Shown here piece by piece: positions 48,591 to 61,928 of a DNA stretch of 64,000 nucleotides; positions within the stretch are counted from its first letter, which is position 1; the number at the start of each line of letters is the position of its first letter. This DNA comes from Torymus aiolomorphi (taxonomy: Eukaryota; Arthropoda; Insecta; Hymenoptera; Torymidae), in the NCBI GenBank assembly GCA_036365515.1, contig CM070873.1, forward strand, positions 44,383,157 to 44,447,156. Reading direction: 5' to 3'. The position numbers and the translations under genes were made by a program. The notes beneath the pieces are model-generated. The model was not told the origin of the DNA. It did not search any database and saw nothing but the letters and a program-made list of their open reading frames with translations.

Positions 48591-51500
48591 ACTCTCCTCC
48601 ACTCATTCCACGACCATCGAAAAATCCCACCGGCAAACCTCTTCGGCATTCCACACACATACTACCCACTTTATCCGCACCCTCCCCTTGGAAACACCAT
48701 TTTATCACGCCACTCAAACTCGTTTCCAATCTCGCGCAAAAACTACTTCGCCACAACTTCACTACCAGCGTAGCTCCCTCAAAAAAAAAATAAAACAACC
48801 TCCTCCTCCTCTAAGTGCTTGGCTGTAATAAACCTTGCATGCGCGATCCAAGCCGCCGCTACCGTTCACTTGACACTGCCGGTTATCATCGGCTATCAGA
48901 TAAAGCGATTACACGGCGGAGAACCTGCCTCTACGCCTATACATCTCTCTTTCCCTCTCACTTATCGATACCTTCGCTCGCGCGGATTTTCCATTTGTCA
49001 CGGGGGAAGAAGGGCAGCTAGCGCGCTTTGCATTTTAACAGCCGATGCGGCGTTAATCTTCGCGCGCATCCGCTAATAAAGCGCAGGTTTTTCGGCCGGG
49101 GCTCTGCCCCCTTCCGCTCGCTTGAAAAAACTCGTTGCATTAGCCATTCCGTTTGCTGCCCGCGGCGAGCAGCATACATTTCAATGAATTACGCGCGTAG
49201 CAGTAGCCCCCGTTTTTCTGCATACCTCTGTCGTCCTTTCCGATTCGTATACCCCGGTCTCGATTTCACTGCCTCGTATATACATACAACGTTAATCATC
49301 TTTACGGCGAGCGGGGGGGCTAATAAAGTATATATAGACGAGGCTCGCGAGCGCGAATGACTCGACGGTAAGGTAAATTAGACGTTGGCATTAGCGCGTT
49401 ATATATAGGCTTTTACGGCTCTGCACTCTTATATTCTCTATTGTAGCTTTCGAATATATGTATATATAGGCTCGCGTGTATAATAATCTTTTAGGACGAC
49501 TTCCTCTTGCGCGCGCGGTTAATTGAATGACGCGAACGAAAAGAGAAGAAAAGTGCGCGCGCGCGCGAGGCAAATTTCAAAAGGGGGACGACCAAAGAGC
49601 CTCGCACTCTGATTTCAGAGATTTTATCTGTCCGTAAACGACTCGTCGCTGACCTGGTTTCGACGCAGGCGCAGTCGCGTGTGCGGCTTTTATATCCGCC
49701 AATAAAATGTAACATATTTTATTTTGTTACACTTACTTGATTTAATGCACATTAGCTGGTCTAGAATTCCTGCCGCCGCTGATGTCGTCGTTTTGGTTTG
49801 TATATTTATATATAAGCGGCGGTCGATCTCCGCGCCGCTCGTACCTTTGATATAGCAAAGTGGTCGGTGATTTATCTAACGACATTATTATGCGTATATT
49901 AATTTATATCACGGCCGCGGCATCTGTAATCTATATACGTCTTCATTGTTTTAATCGTGTATATGTATATAGCGGTGTTGAGGAACTTTTTCTCACGCAG
50001 GGCATGGTTTTATTTTTTCGCAATTTTTTAATTGCAATTATAGAGCCCGCGTGTGGAATCAGGAGCAACGCGCCGCGCTCGTTTAATTAGTCTAATATAA
50101 CATCGTCGCCGCCGCCGCCGAGAAACTGCACAATGAGATTATTAACCCCGTGTTATACGCGCAACATCGATGGAACTACAAAACAAAAAAAAAAAAGAAC
50201 GTTAATTCGCAATCGATTCCTCTTTATACGTCACATCGGTTGAGTAACGTCCGATACCCTAATACTAATCGCTATTAAAATTAACGAGACACGATCTCGC
50301 ATCAAAGCCGTCCGAAACCCTCGCTTGCATATAGACACACACACACATACACACACACCTGAGTAGGGGAAGGTGGGGCGATATGGACATTTTTGCTATT
50401 AAAAATATTAATCGAACTCTGAAAAAAAAACTGCAACACGCTTAAAGGTTTCAGCGATTCTCCATCTACAAATAAGTACACGTCATTATTATTAACATGC
50501 GTTAATGCAAAGATATTGAAATGTATATTAATCTGAAGAAAGCGACATCACTTGAAACCCCATATCACCCCATGCAGTTTGTAGGTGGGACGTTATGGGT
50601 TTCCCATGTAAATCAAATGAAGTCAGTCAGTTTTAAGTGGTGCTATATGGGTACTTTATTTTTTAAATTATTTATATACTCGACTGTTTCAGTTTCTACC
50701 ACCACTTCCAATACATTTGTTACAACTTCAGCCGTATCCTAAAAAAATAGTTTCTCATTTTTTTTAAATATCGCCAAAATCCATATCACCCCACCATCCC
50801 CCACTACCTCTCGTTCTACACACTTATATAGCGCAAAGTATATACCTATATACCCGAGTGCTAGAGCGCGGTCATTTAGTAAAAATAAACGCTGCCCCGG
50901 CAACGAGGTATTCTAATGAGACCGCGCGCGAAAATAATAAGGAAACAGAGGTAGCAGCGGCACGAGCTGTCGTAAAGATGAAAAGCCGGAGTCGCGCGCG
51001 CGCGAAAAAAAAAGCGAGTTTGGAATTCGAGGCTGCATGCTGCACGCGCGCTCGCTCGCAGAGTGGTTAGAGAGCGAGTTTGCCAAATGACACGTGCGGT
51101 CTCGAGTAAGAGAGAGAGAGAGAGAGAGTCACGTGCGGCCCGTTATCGCGCCGCGAGAATCTCTCTCTGCTCGAATTTCCCGCGCGAGCGAGCGGCGAGT
51201 GTATACAGGGATAAAAATGCCGGGTTACCGTTAAGGAAGCTCCGGGGCGCACTGACAGCCACACCTACGATTCCCTCGATACTAGGCTCTACGTCTCTCT
51301 CGTCTCTGTGTATACGCGTGTGTGTGTGTGTGTGTGAGAGAGTAAGGAAATGGTAGCGGACGGGGTCCGAGGCAATTAATTCGCCCGATTTCCGCCGTAG
51401 TCGTCGTCGTCGTCTTTGGTTGGTCAAGGATCGTCGTGTATATAGCAAATGTTTGCGTTGTCGTTGTTCTGGTTTTTTTCGGTCGATCGCTACTTAGCGG

Positions 51501-54500
51501 AACCGAGTATTATATATGCGGAGGGGAGGCGTGTTATTGTTTGTCAAAAGAGACGCAAATATATAGGGTATAACGTGCGTGAGAGAAGAGTAATTTTTCT
51601 GTTGCGAAGGAGGATGAAATGTGTGTGTGTGGCTGTGGGTGTGCATCGGTTTGATATTTAGGTAGAAAATAGAGTGGCTGTGGTTTCTTGAGTTGAGTGG
51701 GGCATGTATATACATAAACTCGAGGAGATAATCATTATGTATTTAACGGATGATCGGATTAAAAGATCAGTGGATTTGGGGTTCGAAAATTATTTGAATT
51801 GTCGATTGAAATTCAATCTCTTAATTTTTCACATTAAGTATAGATGATCGGTTTAGAATACGAGTGCGACTTTCGACCATTATTTGATTCGCGATTAAAG
51901 CCGCTTGCAATTCTATACCTCTTAATACGCGTACAATATTAATCGAAACCCCGCGCCGCGCGCGTTTACACTTAACTAACAGGATAATTAAATTCACTTT
52001 GGTATGCGCGTTTCACCATTCTCCACATTTAATACACACACACACATACACACACATACTTCTTATTCTTCAATCATAATAATTCACATTTATGATTTAA
52101 TTCCATACGTATAATCTCTGCGGTACACCATACGCGCGTATACACACACATACCCCCGGCTGATTTATACGCGGATAGAAAGAAAGTGTGAGAAACGCAG
52201 AACGACGACGGGCGTTTTTGCGGAAAGTGCAAGTACCTCTTCTCGCACACACACCCGTACATGTACACTATACACGCGGTGTAGTGTTGCGCGATCGCGA
52301 TAGCCTGCCCATTTGTTTCCGCGGACACGCCGCCGAGAGAAGGAGCTTTTTTTTCTTTCTTTACCGTGGAGAATCATATCCTCGACTTCACGCCTCTCGT
52401 TCGTGCTTTTCCCTTTTTCACAATGGGCGATAAATTTTCATTTGCGCATATATACGCCGCGTTAATTTTACCTCTCTCTATTTCTACGCTTCTCTTGTAC
52501 ACACGTATAAAGAAGAAGAAGAAGAAGAGGAAAAAAAGAAGAAGGGCTAATGGAATAATGAAAAGGCAGCTTCCTCCGCGATCGTGTTCGCATGTCATAT
52601 CCTATACTCGCGTGTAGGTATATAAAAGATTTTCTCGCGAGACAGAGGATAGGTAAGGGAATAAAAAAAAAGAAAAAACGGGCTACGGGGCTATACTTTG
52701 TACGTTATAGCGCTCGGAGAGGCTAACATTTTCCAATTAATGCGGCGGCAGCAGCCGCACTCGTTAATTCCTCGCGTCTATAATACTTCCGCGATCGCGC
52801 GCGCGCCGGCTGCTATTTTTCTCTGCCTCCGCGCGCGTCGTGTCGGATATCTAATTGCACGCACACGTCTCGCATCATCAATCTCTCCGCGCACATATAT
52901 ACACTCGCTCGCTAATGAATCATCGCAGGCAGAAATCAATCCGACTTTAACTACTGAAATTCTCTTTCTCTCTTGATCCTTTCGCTCCTAAAAATAAGCC
53001 CCGCCGCGCGGCGGCATACAAATGACATTTTTACGCGAAAATAGAACCCACTCTGCTGTTTAATCTCCAGAGAGAGAGAGAGAGGATAGGAACGAGAGCC
53101 GGAAAGTGGCACACGGCGCGAAAAAAAAGGAGTCACAGCCACCGCCGTATGTACATATATGATGTAACGTACGCGCCCGCGCAACGGTGTTTGCATGCGA
53201 GTCTGTATATATATATGCGTACTGCTCGAACGGTACCTCGGCCGTAAACGCTCGCTCTGGTGTGTCGTCCTGGCCGCGTGGGCGCGCAATCTCGTCTCTC
53301 TCGCTCTAATTCGAAAAATACGTTTTACTTCAGGCGGGATATGTGCGCATACGCGAACCGTTTCTCACCTCGTATCGATCGGGGAAAAACTCGTTCCAGC
53401 TGTGTGTGTGTGTGTGTATGTATACGCTTTAATTGCACGGAATTAACGTTTCGGAGTAAGCGAGAGAGACGAGAAAATTGCCGATAATTTATCGCCGCGC
53501 GTGTGTAAATCCTCACGCGTTATGTAAATGCCGGCCGGCGCACGCGTCGTAAATTTATAATCAGAGCCGATCGAGCGGCATATATAACACGGTAGCTGAT
53601 TGAAAATTAAAATGCGCGCGTGTGTGTGTGTCTATCGAGATGCGCGCGCCGCCTTCTCCTCTTGCTAGATTACCGCGCGGTTGATATAATAAAAAACGCG
53701 CGCTTTATAGTTTCATTTACGGGATTCCGCTCTACTAACATAGTGATCTTGTTATTAAAACGTGTTATTAACATGCTGATGCTGCTTTGGTCTAACGACA
53801 TAGGCTAACACCCGAGAAACCCATAACTTACACTTTTTCCGAGCTAACGCGCGTGCGCCGAGCGCTTTTAAATAATAAATTCAATAATTACAGGCCTGTT
53901 TTCTTTGTCGTGTATGGATATACATAGTATATAGTGCGCGTGCGCTAGCGCGGTCTTTTTTAGTAGTATTCTTCTTAATTAAAGATATATAGAGAGAGAG
54001 GCAGGATGTGCCAGCTAGATGAAACTTTAATTGCAGAGGCAGGATATATGGTAAACTGATGCGATCATAAAGGATATGCATAAAATCTTTAGCATTATCA
54101 TGATGCGTAAGCATCGGAACAAAGATGTGTTCTCTCTTTAGAGCGTTTAAGAATTGTATTTTCTCCGGCTAAACGTCGGACGGAATTCTGATTGGTTCAC
54201 TTAAATATATACGCGTCGTGTCGAAAATTCTTCAGGACGCTATTACACGTCTAAACGTTCATCTACACGTCGCCGAGTTCTACTTACCATTGTTCTCCGT
54301 ATTCTTCTCGGTCACGGAGATAAGTTACGCGCCGGGTTATTTAAGGATTGCATGAAAAATTGAAAACGGTTAACCGTGAATAGAACTGTGACAATAGGAG
54401 TGACGCAGAGATGGAAAAATAAACGTCGCATATTTCTGAAAAGTGCGCGCTGCAAATAATTGACACTCAACGGTGACAGAATCGGATAACAGATTCCCCG

Positions 54501-54796
54501 GCGCATTAATATATCGGTTCATTTGGTCCTCGTGCATATAATATATCTTAACGAAGCTACAAACAGGCTTATATAGCGGATATCGTCAATTAGTGTATCA
54601 CTCGGCGAATCTAAACTACGCCTCGATTTTCACTTAAATCCTCTAATACAGTTAATAATCATCGTAAATATATAGCACAGATTGAAAAATAACCACAAAA
54701 ATAACGAGCCACGAAGTTTCCATCGTGAAACTACTAACTACACTTTCAGTATAAACTTCCACTAGAATTCATTATAACCAGGCCTTCTTCTTCCAG
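48591..54796. other. CpG-rich blocks; no gene seen
   Basis: Apart from the MITE at 50363-50807, this is CpG-rich, microsatellite-laden sequence with no recognisable exon. G-poor stretches are near 48.6-48.8 and 52.02-52.08 kb, and a G-rich one is at 51.5-51.78 kb. Confidence 0.45.
50363..50807. mobile_element. MITE with G-rich inverted ends
   Basis: The left end GTAGGGGAAGGTGGGG and the right end CCCCACCATCCCCCACTAC are near-complements, and CGATATGGA is paired with TCCATATC further in. The element is about 445 bp. No clear target duplication is visible. Confidence 0.6.
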
Positions 54797-54858
54797 AGAT
54801 CGAGGAAGGCGACCGCGAGGTGATCAAGCCCAGCTCCACAACGACCACCACTATTACA

Positions 54859-55126
54859 ATGTCGTCGTCCGTGCGTCCGCGTTCGTCCCCCCCTCTGTTG
54901 CACCTCTTCATCCTGCTGCTACTGGCCGTCACCTCGTGCACGGCAGCCTCGAGCCCGAGCCCCAGCAAGGCGTCCCCTAAGAAAAGCACCCCGCAGCCAG
55001 CCACCAGTACCACCAGCACCAGCAGCAGCATCGTCAACGCTACCTCTACCACTGGTATCACCAACCCTAGTGTCAGTAGCAGCAGCAGCAGCAGTCCGTC
55101 AACGTTATCGTCGACAATGCTAACGA

Positions 55127-55157
<31 letters not shown>

Positions 55158-55413
55158 AAAGTCGACGGCTACCAGTGCGGCGACGTCGCCGACGGTCTCG
55201 CGGAACGTGTCGATCGAGCCGCGCGTCAAGAGCACGACGAGCAACGGGTACAGTTCCGCGATGACGACGAGGCGGGTGACGCCCGCGACCGGCGCGACCG
55301 CCACTAGCACTCTGTCCACGCCCACGGCCTCTTCCGCCAAGGAGACCCGCGAGTCGCCCGGAAAAATTCGACCGCAAATCAAGCTGACCACTAATTACAC
55401 CAGCGCCAGCGAG
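54859..55413 (+). CDS. Ser/Thr-rich mucin-like secreted protein, 5' coding exon (partial gene)
   Basis: The exon opens at acceptor TTCTTCCAG (AG 54795-54796) and ends GCGAG|GTGAGT in phase 0. From ATG 54859 (A at -3) it gives 185 residues: a signal peptide (hydrophobic core LLHLFILLLLAVTSC, residues 13-27, cleavage probably in TAAS), then a long Ser/Thr/Pro/Ala-rich stretch with Thr and Ser homopolymers and sequons NAT, NVS and NYT. This is the composition of a densely O-glycosylated, mucin-like extracellular domain. The frame is also open for 20 codons before this ATG up to the acceptor, so the true start could lie in an upstream exon, in which case the hydrophobic segment would be internal. 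No downstream exon is visible to the window end, so the functional domain is unknown. Trinucleotide-rich coding DNA makes the minus-strand frame here a shadow. Confidence 0.55.
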
Positions 55414-56279
55414 GTGAGTCCTCCTCCTTCTTCTTTCTTTCTATATATATATATATACACATATATCTGTATAGCTGCTGCTGCTGCTGCTTCCGGCTAT
55501 CTTGCGTATATATTATGTATATACACTCTGTGCGCGCGGGCAGCGGCGGAGTGTAGGGAAGAATGCGGCTGAGATTGCTTCGGCGAATCGGATACGAGAG
55601 GTGTTGAGAGGAGGATGAATAAATAAGCAAGCCCAAAGAAGCGGCGGGGAGGGAAAAAGGGGCAGGAATATTCTTCCACGTAGTGCCTGGTATGAGAGGG
55701 TAAAAACCGCACCAAAGTCACCCACTTTTATCAAACCGCGGATAATAATAATTTTTCGCGCCTCGTCCCCGGCACCTGCGCGAGCTTCTTTACGAGCGTA
55801 CTTTGAATGACGACGGCGAGGCTTTACTACCCCGTACGGGAGGGGGGGGCGTCTTTCTTCACCACCTCTTTCTTTGTGGGGCGTTATATATATATATATA
55901 TAGAGAGAGAGCCTTATCCGCGAGGCCATTACGTTATTAGAGCCCGAACGCCGCATTCCGCGTTCTTTCGACGCCGCGAGGTTTCCCGTGAGTCTTTCTT
56001 TCTTTCTTCGGCTGCGCGGGGCGTTAGATTCGATTAAGCCGGGCGGCGGTGCCGGATGATGGGAGGAATGCGCAACGGTAGATGACGGATACCGGTACGG
56101 GACGGCGAGAAGAGGATTCGAGAGGTTTGCGGATATTCGAGAGGTACTGCTAACTGCTGCAGGTGCTGCTGGCCTTGATTTGGTGGTGGCTCGATATGGT
56201 GTGACGAATGAGGAGGGTGGGAGATGCTGTGTGTAACCTCTGAATTTGAGTGAAGTGGAATTGGCCATATGTAGAAGGT
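55414..56279 (+). other. Intron following the mucin-like exon
   Basis: It starts GTGAGT. It is CpG-rich, then G-rich and C-poor (56050-56270) up to the foldback at 56280. No next exon was recognised here or further right. Confidence 0.4.
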
Positions 56280-57060
56280 ATATGAGCAATTCTCAGGATT
56301 TTCTACAAAAAAGAGGGTCCAAAAAAAAAAGAAAAAAATTTTGAGGTACACTTCTGTTATAAGTTTTTTCTCGTTTTGTAGATCGTATAGTATAGGAGAA
56401 CATTTTCGAACAGTTGAAAACGGTCTTGTGACACCGTTTTAGAAAAAAATCCATTTTTCTTATGGAAACTTAACATGGGAAAAATGGACGAAAAGTAGTC
56501 ACTGATGATGAGCCAATAGTAAGCTTTTAAATGTGCCAACAAATATTCCACAAAGAAGCGATTAAAGTAGAAGAAAAGAGCTTTAGTTTAGTTCTGCGCA
56601 AAGTTACGTGCATTTGAAAATCGTGAAAAATGACAAAAAATTATTGAATTGCGTGGATTCGGGAAAAATCGCTCATTTTTGGTAATTTTTCGCGATTTTC
56701 AAATGCACGTAACTTTGCGCAGAACCGACCGATTTTAACGATCTTTAGCTTAAATTAAAGCTCTTTTCTTCTACTTTGATCGTTTTTTTGTGGAATATTT
56801 ATTGGCACATTTAAAAGCTTACTATTGGCTCATCATCAGTGACTACTTTTCGTCCATTTTTCCCACGTTAAATTTCTATAAAAAAAGTGGAATTTTTCTA
56901 AAACGGTGTTACAAGACCGTTTTCGACTGTTCGAAAATTTTCTCGTATACTATCTGACTTACAGAACGAAAAAAAACTTATAACAGAAATGTGCCTCAAA
57001 TTTTTTTTAATTTTTTTTGGGCCCTCTTTTTTGTAGAAAATCTTGAGAATTGCTCATATA
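56280..57060. mobile_element. Foldback/MITE element, TATGAR family, copy 3
   Basis: The ends TATGAGCAATTCTCA and TGAGAATTGCTCATA are perfect complements flanked by TA. The arms contain the same GTCACTGATGATGAGCCAAT block in inverted orientation. Terminal sequences differ from copies 1 and 2 beyond TATGAG, so it is a subfamily. Confidence 0.8.
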
Positions 57061-60000
57061 TGTCTGGGCAGGAAAAGTGTAGTGGGTATATACTCAGTTT
57101 AGAATGTTTTTTTTATTAGGTATTTGGTATAGTGGTTTAGGTACTGGATTATCATCGGATTGATAACAGTAGGCCAGGATTGAAAAATTGAGCTGTTTTA
57201 TGTAGGTATTTAGAATTTATGATAATCCTAGGGATTATTATTGAAACACTCCAGTACGTACGCCCATAATGTATGCACAATTCTGATTAGATAGGATAAG
57301 GACTTGTACATAAACAGTTTTGATATTATTAATCATGTTACAAAAAAAAGAAAGATAAATAATAGATAATTATAATGCATCATTTCCATATTAGATTCAG
57401 AATATCTCGCATTATCTATAATTAATGTACCAAGGTCAGTATAATATAGTCAATATTATCAGTTCTCGACCCGATATTGTCTTTTTTGCCCTTCTTCCTC
57501 CATACTAACCACGAGCCAACGCTTCCACTAAACAATTAACTATATATATATTCCCCACAAAACGACCTCATAAAATCCTATAAATCCCATTATCTATCTA
57601 AAACAACAAAATCTCCAGAAAATATACACCCATTATAAACACATTCCCACAAAAAAAAAAAAAAATCCAATACTCATTCAATCGGCACACAACCGAGGTC
57701 CATCCCTTACCCACACATGCAAATAATAATAATAATATTCATCGGACTTTTCCGAATGAGATTGTAGCTCGATAGCAGAGCGCTCGCGCGAAGGTTACTT
57801 AGATGCATAAGCGCACAGAGAGATCGAAACCACAAACCGATACGTGACCGCGCGCGGGAACGGGGAGGAATAGAGAAGACGAAGAGGACCGAAAGAGAAA
57901 GGAAAATACGGTGCGCGCGTCTGTGTTATATACCTATCGGGCGCGCATCGCGTGATTGTACTCGCATTATACTCGGCAGAGAAAGAGAGGAAGGAGGAGA
58001 ATGAGATTGGCAGAGAGAGGCAACGGACCGATAGAAGAATAGAAGAGAGCCCGTGGCGGCCTTTCGACTTTTCTCTGCTCCGTCCGACCCTCCGTATATA
58101 TACACACCATTGTCTATATACGCGCGCACGCGAGAGGGAGAGGATAGATATCCGATCGCCTTTTTCCATCGAAGGCCCTTTCCTATTATAGTGCACACAC
58201 TGTACATTATCGTAGTTTTCTAACCGTCAAAAAGTCGCCGCGGCCGTGAAACAAAGGCCAAGAGACGGACAGGCGCGCGAGAATAAGGAGCGGCGAGCAA
58301 AAATGGTACATATATAGGTCGACAGTCGTTGGAAAGTAGTCTCTTACATATATATACACTCTCCCGAGAGAGAGAGGGACAGAGACACATTCGCACACGC
58401 AGGCGCTGACTGCGTACCACGCGCCGCACGTGTGTGCAAACTTACATCCTCACGTGTGGCCGCTGCACATTTGCATGCGCACGCGAGCTGCGAATTTGTG
58501 CTCCCGCGCATAAAACAAGCGCTCTCGACGTTCTATGTTCCTGTGTGTATATATATGTATATATATACGTATAATACACACTCTTCTCTATAATCACCTA
58601 CACGCGCGAATTTTTAATTGCACGCGGCTTCTTGTTGTTTTACCGCTATATACACGCTAGTATATATTTTAACGGTTCGACGGGAGAGAGAGAAAAAAAG
58701 TGTCAAAAGCACACGCTCGCGCGAGGTATATTACAGCCTCGGGTCGTGTTTCGAATTGCCTCTGTGCTAGCTCTCACTTATGATTCCGGGAAAACGCGTC
58801 TCTTTCATTTTTTTTTTATAGTACATTTCGACACGGGTGGGGAAGTCGAGCGAAGCGAGTGCGAAAAAGCCACACCACCTAAATAATCGACTTACGCACT
58901 AGTTTCGAACGGTATTTTATACCACGAGCGCCGAAAAATCATATCAAAGTTGTGATTTTGAGGTTAGAGTGGTATAAAACAGTATAACGCGGTCCGGCTG
59001 GAAGTGAGCCGTGTTTTTTTTCGCGGATATATTGCACCCACAAGCTGTCTGTGTGTGGTGTACATATATAGACAGATGATGCACGGTTTTTCAATTATCC
59101 GCTCCGCGGGCAAAACGCGCGCGCCCGTAAACGTTTATATACCTCTATTAAAAAGAAAAGTAATAACCCTAACAGAGAATTGCTTTTAAAACTCTCCTCT
59201 CTTTCTCTCTCGCTCTCGACAATAGTCGCGCGTGGACATTATATTCCATTTCGAGATTATTTTTCCGGGTAATAGAGAGAGCGATAACCGAAACCTCGGC
59301 AACGAGAGCAGGTTATAACATTACGACTGGCTGACGAATGCGGGCCATTAGCGCTTACTCGCATAGGCTTTCGGCGCATTCCTCCCCTCCCTCCTTCTTT
59401 ATTCTCCATCCGCGAGATAAGAAGCATCAGCGGGATTGCACGAGTAGAAAGAGAAGGAGATTCGCGCGCGCGAGAGCGTTTTCTAGGACAGTTGCGCTCG
59501 CTCGCTTGCGCCTTGGAAGAACAGTAAAGTGGTTTTACGGCCGAGCGACTAGCGGGAAGAGATGAACGGACTGATAATCGGAGATCGCGAAAAAGCCACC
59601 ACCGCCGCCGCCGCGAGCAGTGCAGCGAGGAAACGATCCGCGAGAGAGAGAGAGAGGAGAATATTCACGCGCGGATCAGGGTTACGGATTGATTTTTTTA
59701 GTTTGCACGCCTGGGTTTAAAAATATACGAAGCGGTCGCGGTAATGCACTTTTCTACGAGTACGATGATGAAGAATACGATGCGCCATATAGGATTAGAC
59801 TTTGTCTCCATAGTCGCGAGTTATTTCCATAGTAGGTATATACAATATAGTGCATCTGCCAAGCGCGTGTATAATAATAATAATGATGATGTCCCTCGGT
59901 GCGAGAGACGCGGCGAGGTTTAAAGATTTATAGGCGTCACTCTCTCTCGTCCGCGTTATCGATGACTCGCAGAGGCTCAATGCGAAGGGATTTATCGGAG

Positions 60001-60204
60001 GTGACTTGACAAATGAGCGGCGTAATGGGCGCCCATTTGATTTTTCTCGCTTTCTTATATATTTATAGGGTTATAATTAACCGGACGGGTGGAGGGTTTG
60101 CGCGCTGATATGATTACGTAAAATAAGAAGTGGAAAGAGTACAGATGTCGTCTGGTACTTGGAATAGAATCGTGAAATTAACTCAATATTATATTATATC
60201 TGAT

Positions 60205-60268
<64 letters not shown>

Positions 60269-60317
60269 TACATATATAAAATTATTATTATTATTCAAAA
60301 TGCATATATAAAAGGTG
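57061..60317. other. AT-rich then CpG-rich; no gene seen
   Basis: The G-poor shoulder at 57480-57720 and the G-rich shoulder at 60060-60180 enclose a CpG-rich block with many CG and TA runs. A 27-bp segment at 58948-58974 recurs inverted at 43601-43627. Confidence 0.5.
60210..60264. repeat. (CA)n microsatellite
   Basis: About 27 CA units occur here, followed by CATA repeats. Confidence 0.97.
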
Positions 60318-60502
60318 CACTGAGAGAAAAACTTATTTATATTTAATAAGAAAATATCGCATATTAACTGTTAATATGCGCATCTTTATGTAGTAAGTCT
60401 TTGAATATTTCCGTAAAATAGTTCCTTATTTCGCCAAAATCAGCTATTTTGATATTAACAGCTAACATATATATTAAATATAAATAAATCCTTCTCTCAG
60501 TG
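60318..60502. mobile_element. MITE, CACTG family, copy F
   Basis: This is a 185-bp element with ends CACTGAGAGAAAAAC and CCTTCTCTCAGTG, flanked by TG on both sides (60316-60317, 60503-60504). TTAACTGTTAA lies at 60364-60374. Confidence 0.85.
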
Positions 60503-61928
60503 TGAAGTACGAAACGTCTTTTCACTCTACATATATATACATATATACACACACTCCGAATTCAAAATAAGATTTCTAAGACCACAAAAGTTTCTCACAA
60601 AAACACCTTATTTCCCACCTCCTCTTTCTCCTCCAAAGACCCACATTCATATATATATAACCCGGCACGTTTGACACTATTCACCCATCCAAAACCCACA
60701 TCTCTCTCTCTCATTCTCCGCGAATAATACAACGCGGTCGCGATCTCGTTTCTCGTATACCTGTGTGTGTCCTCTCGACATTAGCGATGCGTCCAGTGTA
60801 CCCGCAAGTACACGTATATATATATACATACATACCCTCCTCGCCTCATGTATATAATATAAGCATCGCGGACACTCGGCCAACCGCCCGCGGAGGCCTC
60901 GCATGCAAAGCAGCCCGCAGGGGACGCTTAAATGATAGTGAATTTCCCGCTTAAAGTCTCTCTCGCTTCGTGGATTGATTAACTCGAGACTGACGCGAAG
61001 TGCCGCTGTCGCGGGAGAGAGAGAGAGAGAAAGGCGACAGATGCGCGATTTGTAGGTCGACAAATTAGCCTGCGCGCAGCGTCGCGCGCGTCTTCCTCGT
61101 TAATTTAAGCGAGAGAGGTTTCCGTGTGCACGAAGCAGCTCGCACTCTTTCTTCGCGAGGAGATGGTTATCCCGTCGCGGCGGCCGGGTCACGTGTGCAG
61201 CGGACTAGCTGTGTCTTCTTCCTGATTCGAGGATCGGCGAGAGAAGTTTCGATTTCTCATTACCAGTCGCGTGTACGCCAAGGCAGCTGTTGTAATTGCT
61301 GCGAGTTTGTAAAGTACGTGCGAAAACACAGAGATCTTTTCAGGGTATATAATATATATCGGTGAGGATGGTAATAATGGACGAGAGAGAGGGGGAGTAC
61401 TGGGAAACGCGATTGAGTGCAGATTCTGAAACGATTGTTATTCTTCTGGATAAATAATTCAGCGGTTGGGAGGAATTTCTCCCGACAGCAGCAGCTGGGA
61501 TCATCGTTTTATTACACGAGAGCCTGAGAGGTTTCCGCGCGAGCAGCGGCCGCGGCGGTAAGTTCGATTAAAGTAGGAGAGGATTTTACGTTTTCTCAAG
61601 AGAGAGAGAGAAATCTGTGGGTCGAGGGGAGGAGGAGTGATGGTTCGATGTTCGAGAGGAAAAAATATGGCTCTTCGATGGGATTCGGTTGGATATATAG
61701 TGTGGTAAAGGGTTATTCGGAAGTTGTAACGTATATAGGAACGAGTGGTGATCGTATATTGGCAATAATGGAATAAAGAAAATTCTTGTGCGGTTTGGGT
61801 GTAATAGAGTTTGGTACTTTTATATGGAGAGAAAGTTTTTTTTTTTGTTAATGAAAGGGCGAATTTGCATTATGTAAAAAAATAAATGTATACTTGTTAT
61901 AAAATTAAACATTTTATCGCTAACACTT
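60503..61928. other. CpG-rich block with polarised shoulders
   Basis: 60601-60660 has 21 C and 1 G. 61600-61830 is G-rich and C-poor. No gene is supported. Confidence 0.5.

Noticed and set aside
54762..55391. 209-codon minus-strand Val-rich frame
   Set aside because: It is the complement of the Thr/Ser codon repeats of the mucin-like exon.
55513..56289. 258-codon minus-strand frame
   Set aside because: It lies in intronic CpG- and G-rich DNA with SR/PP low complexity and no splice or domain support.
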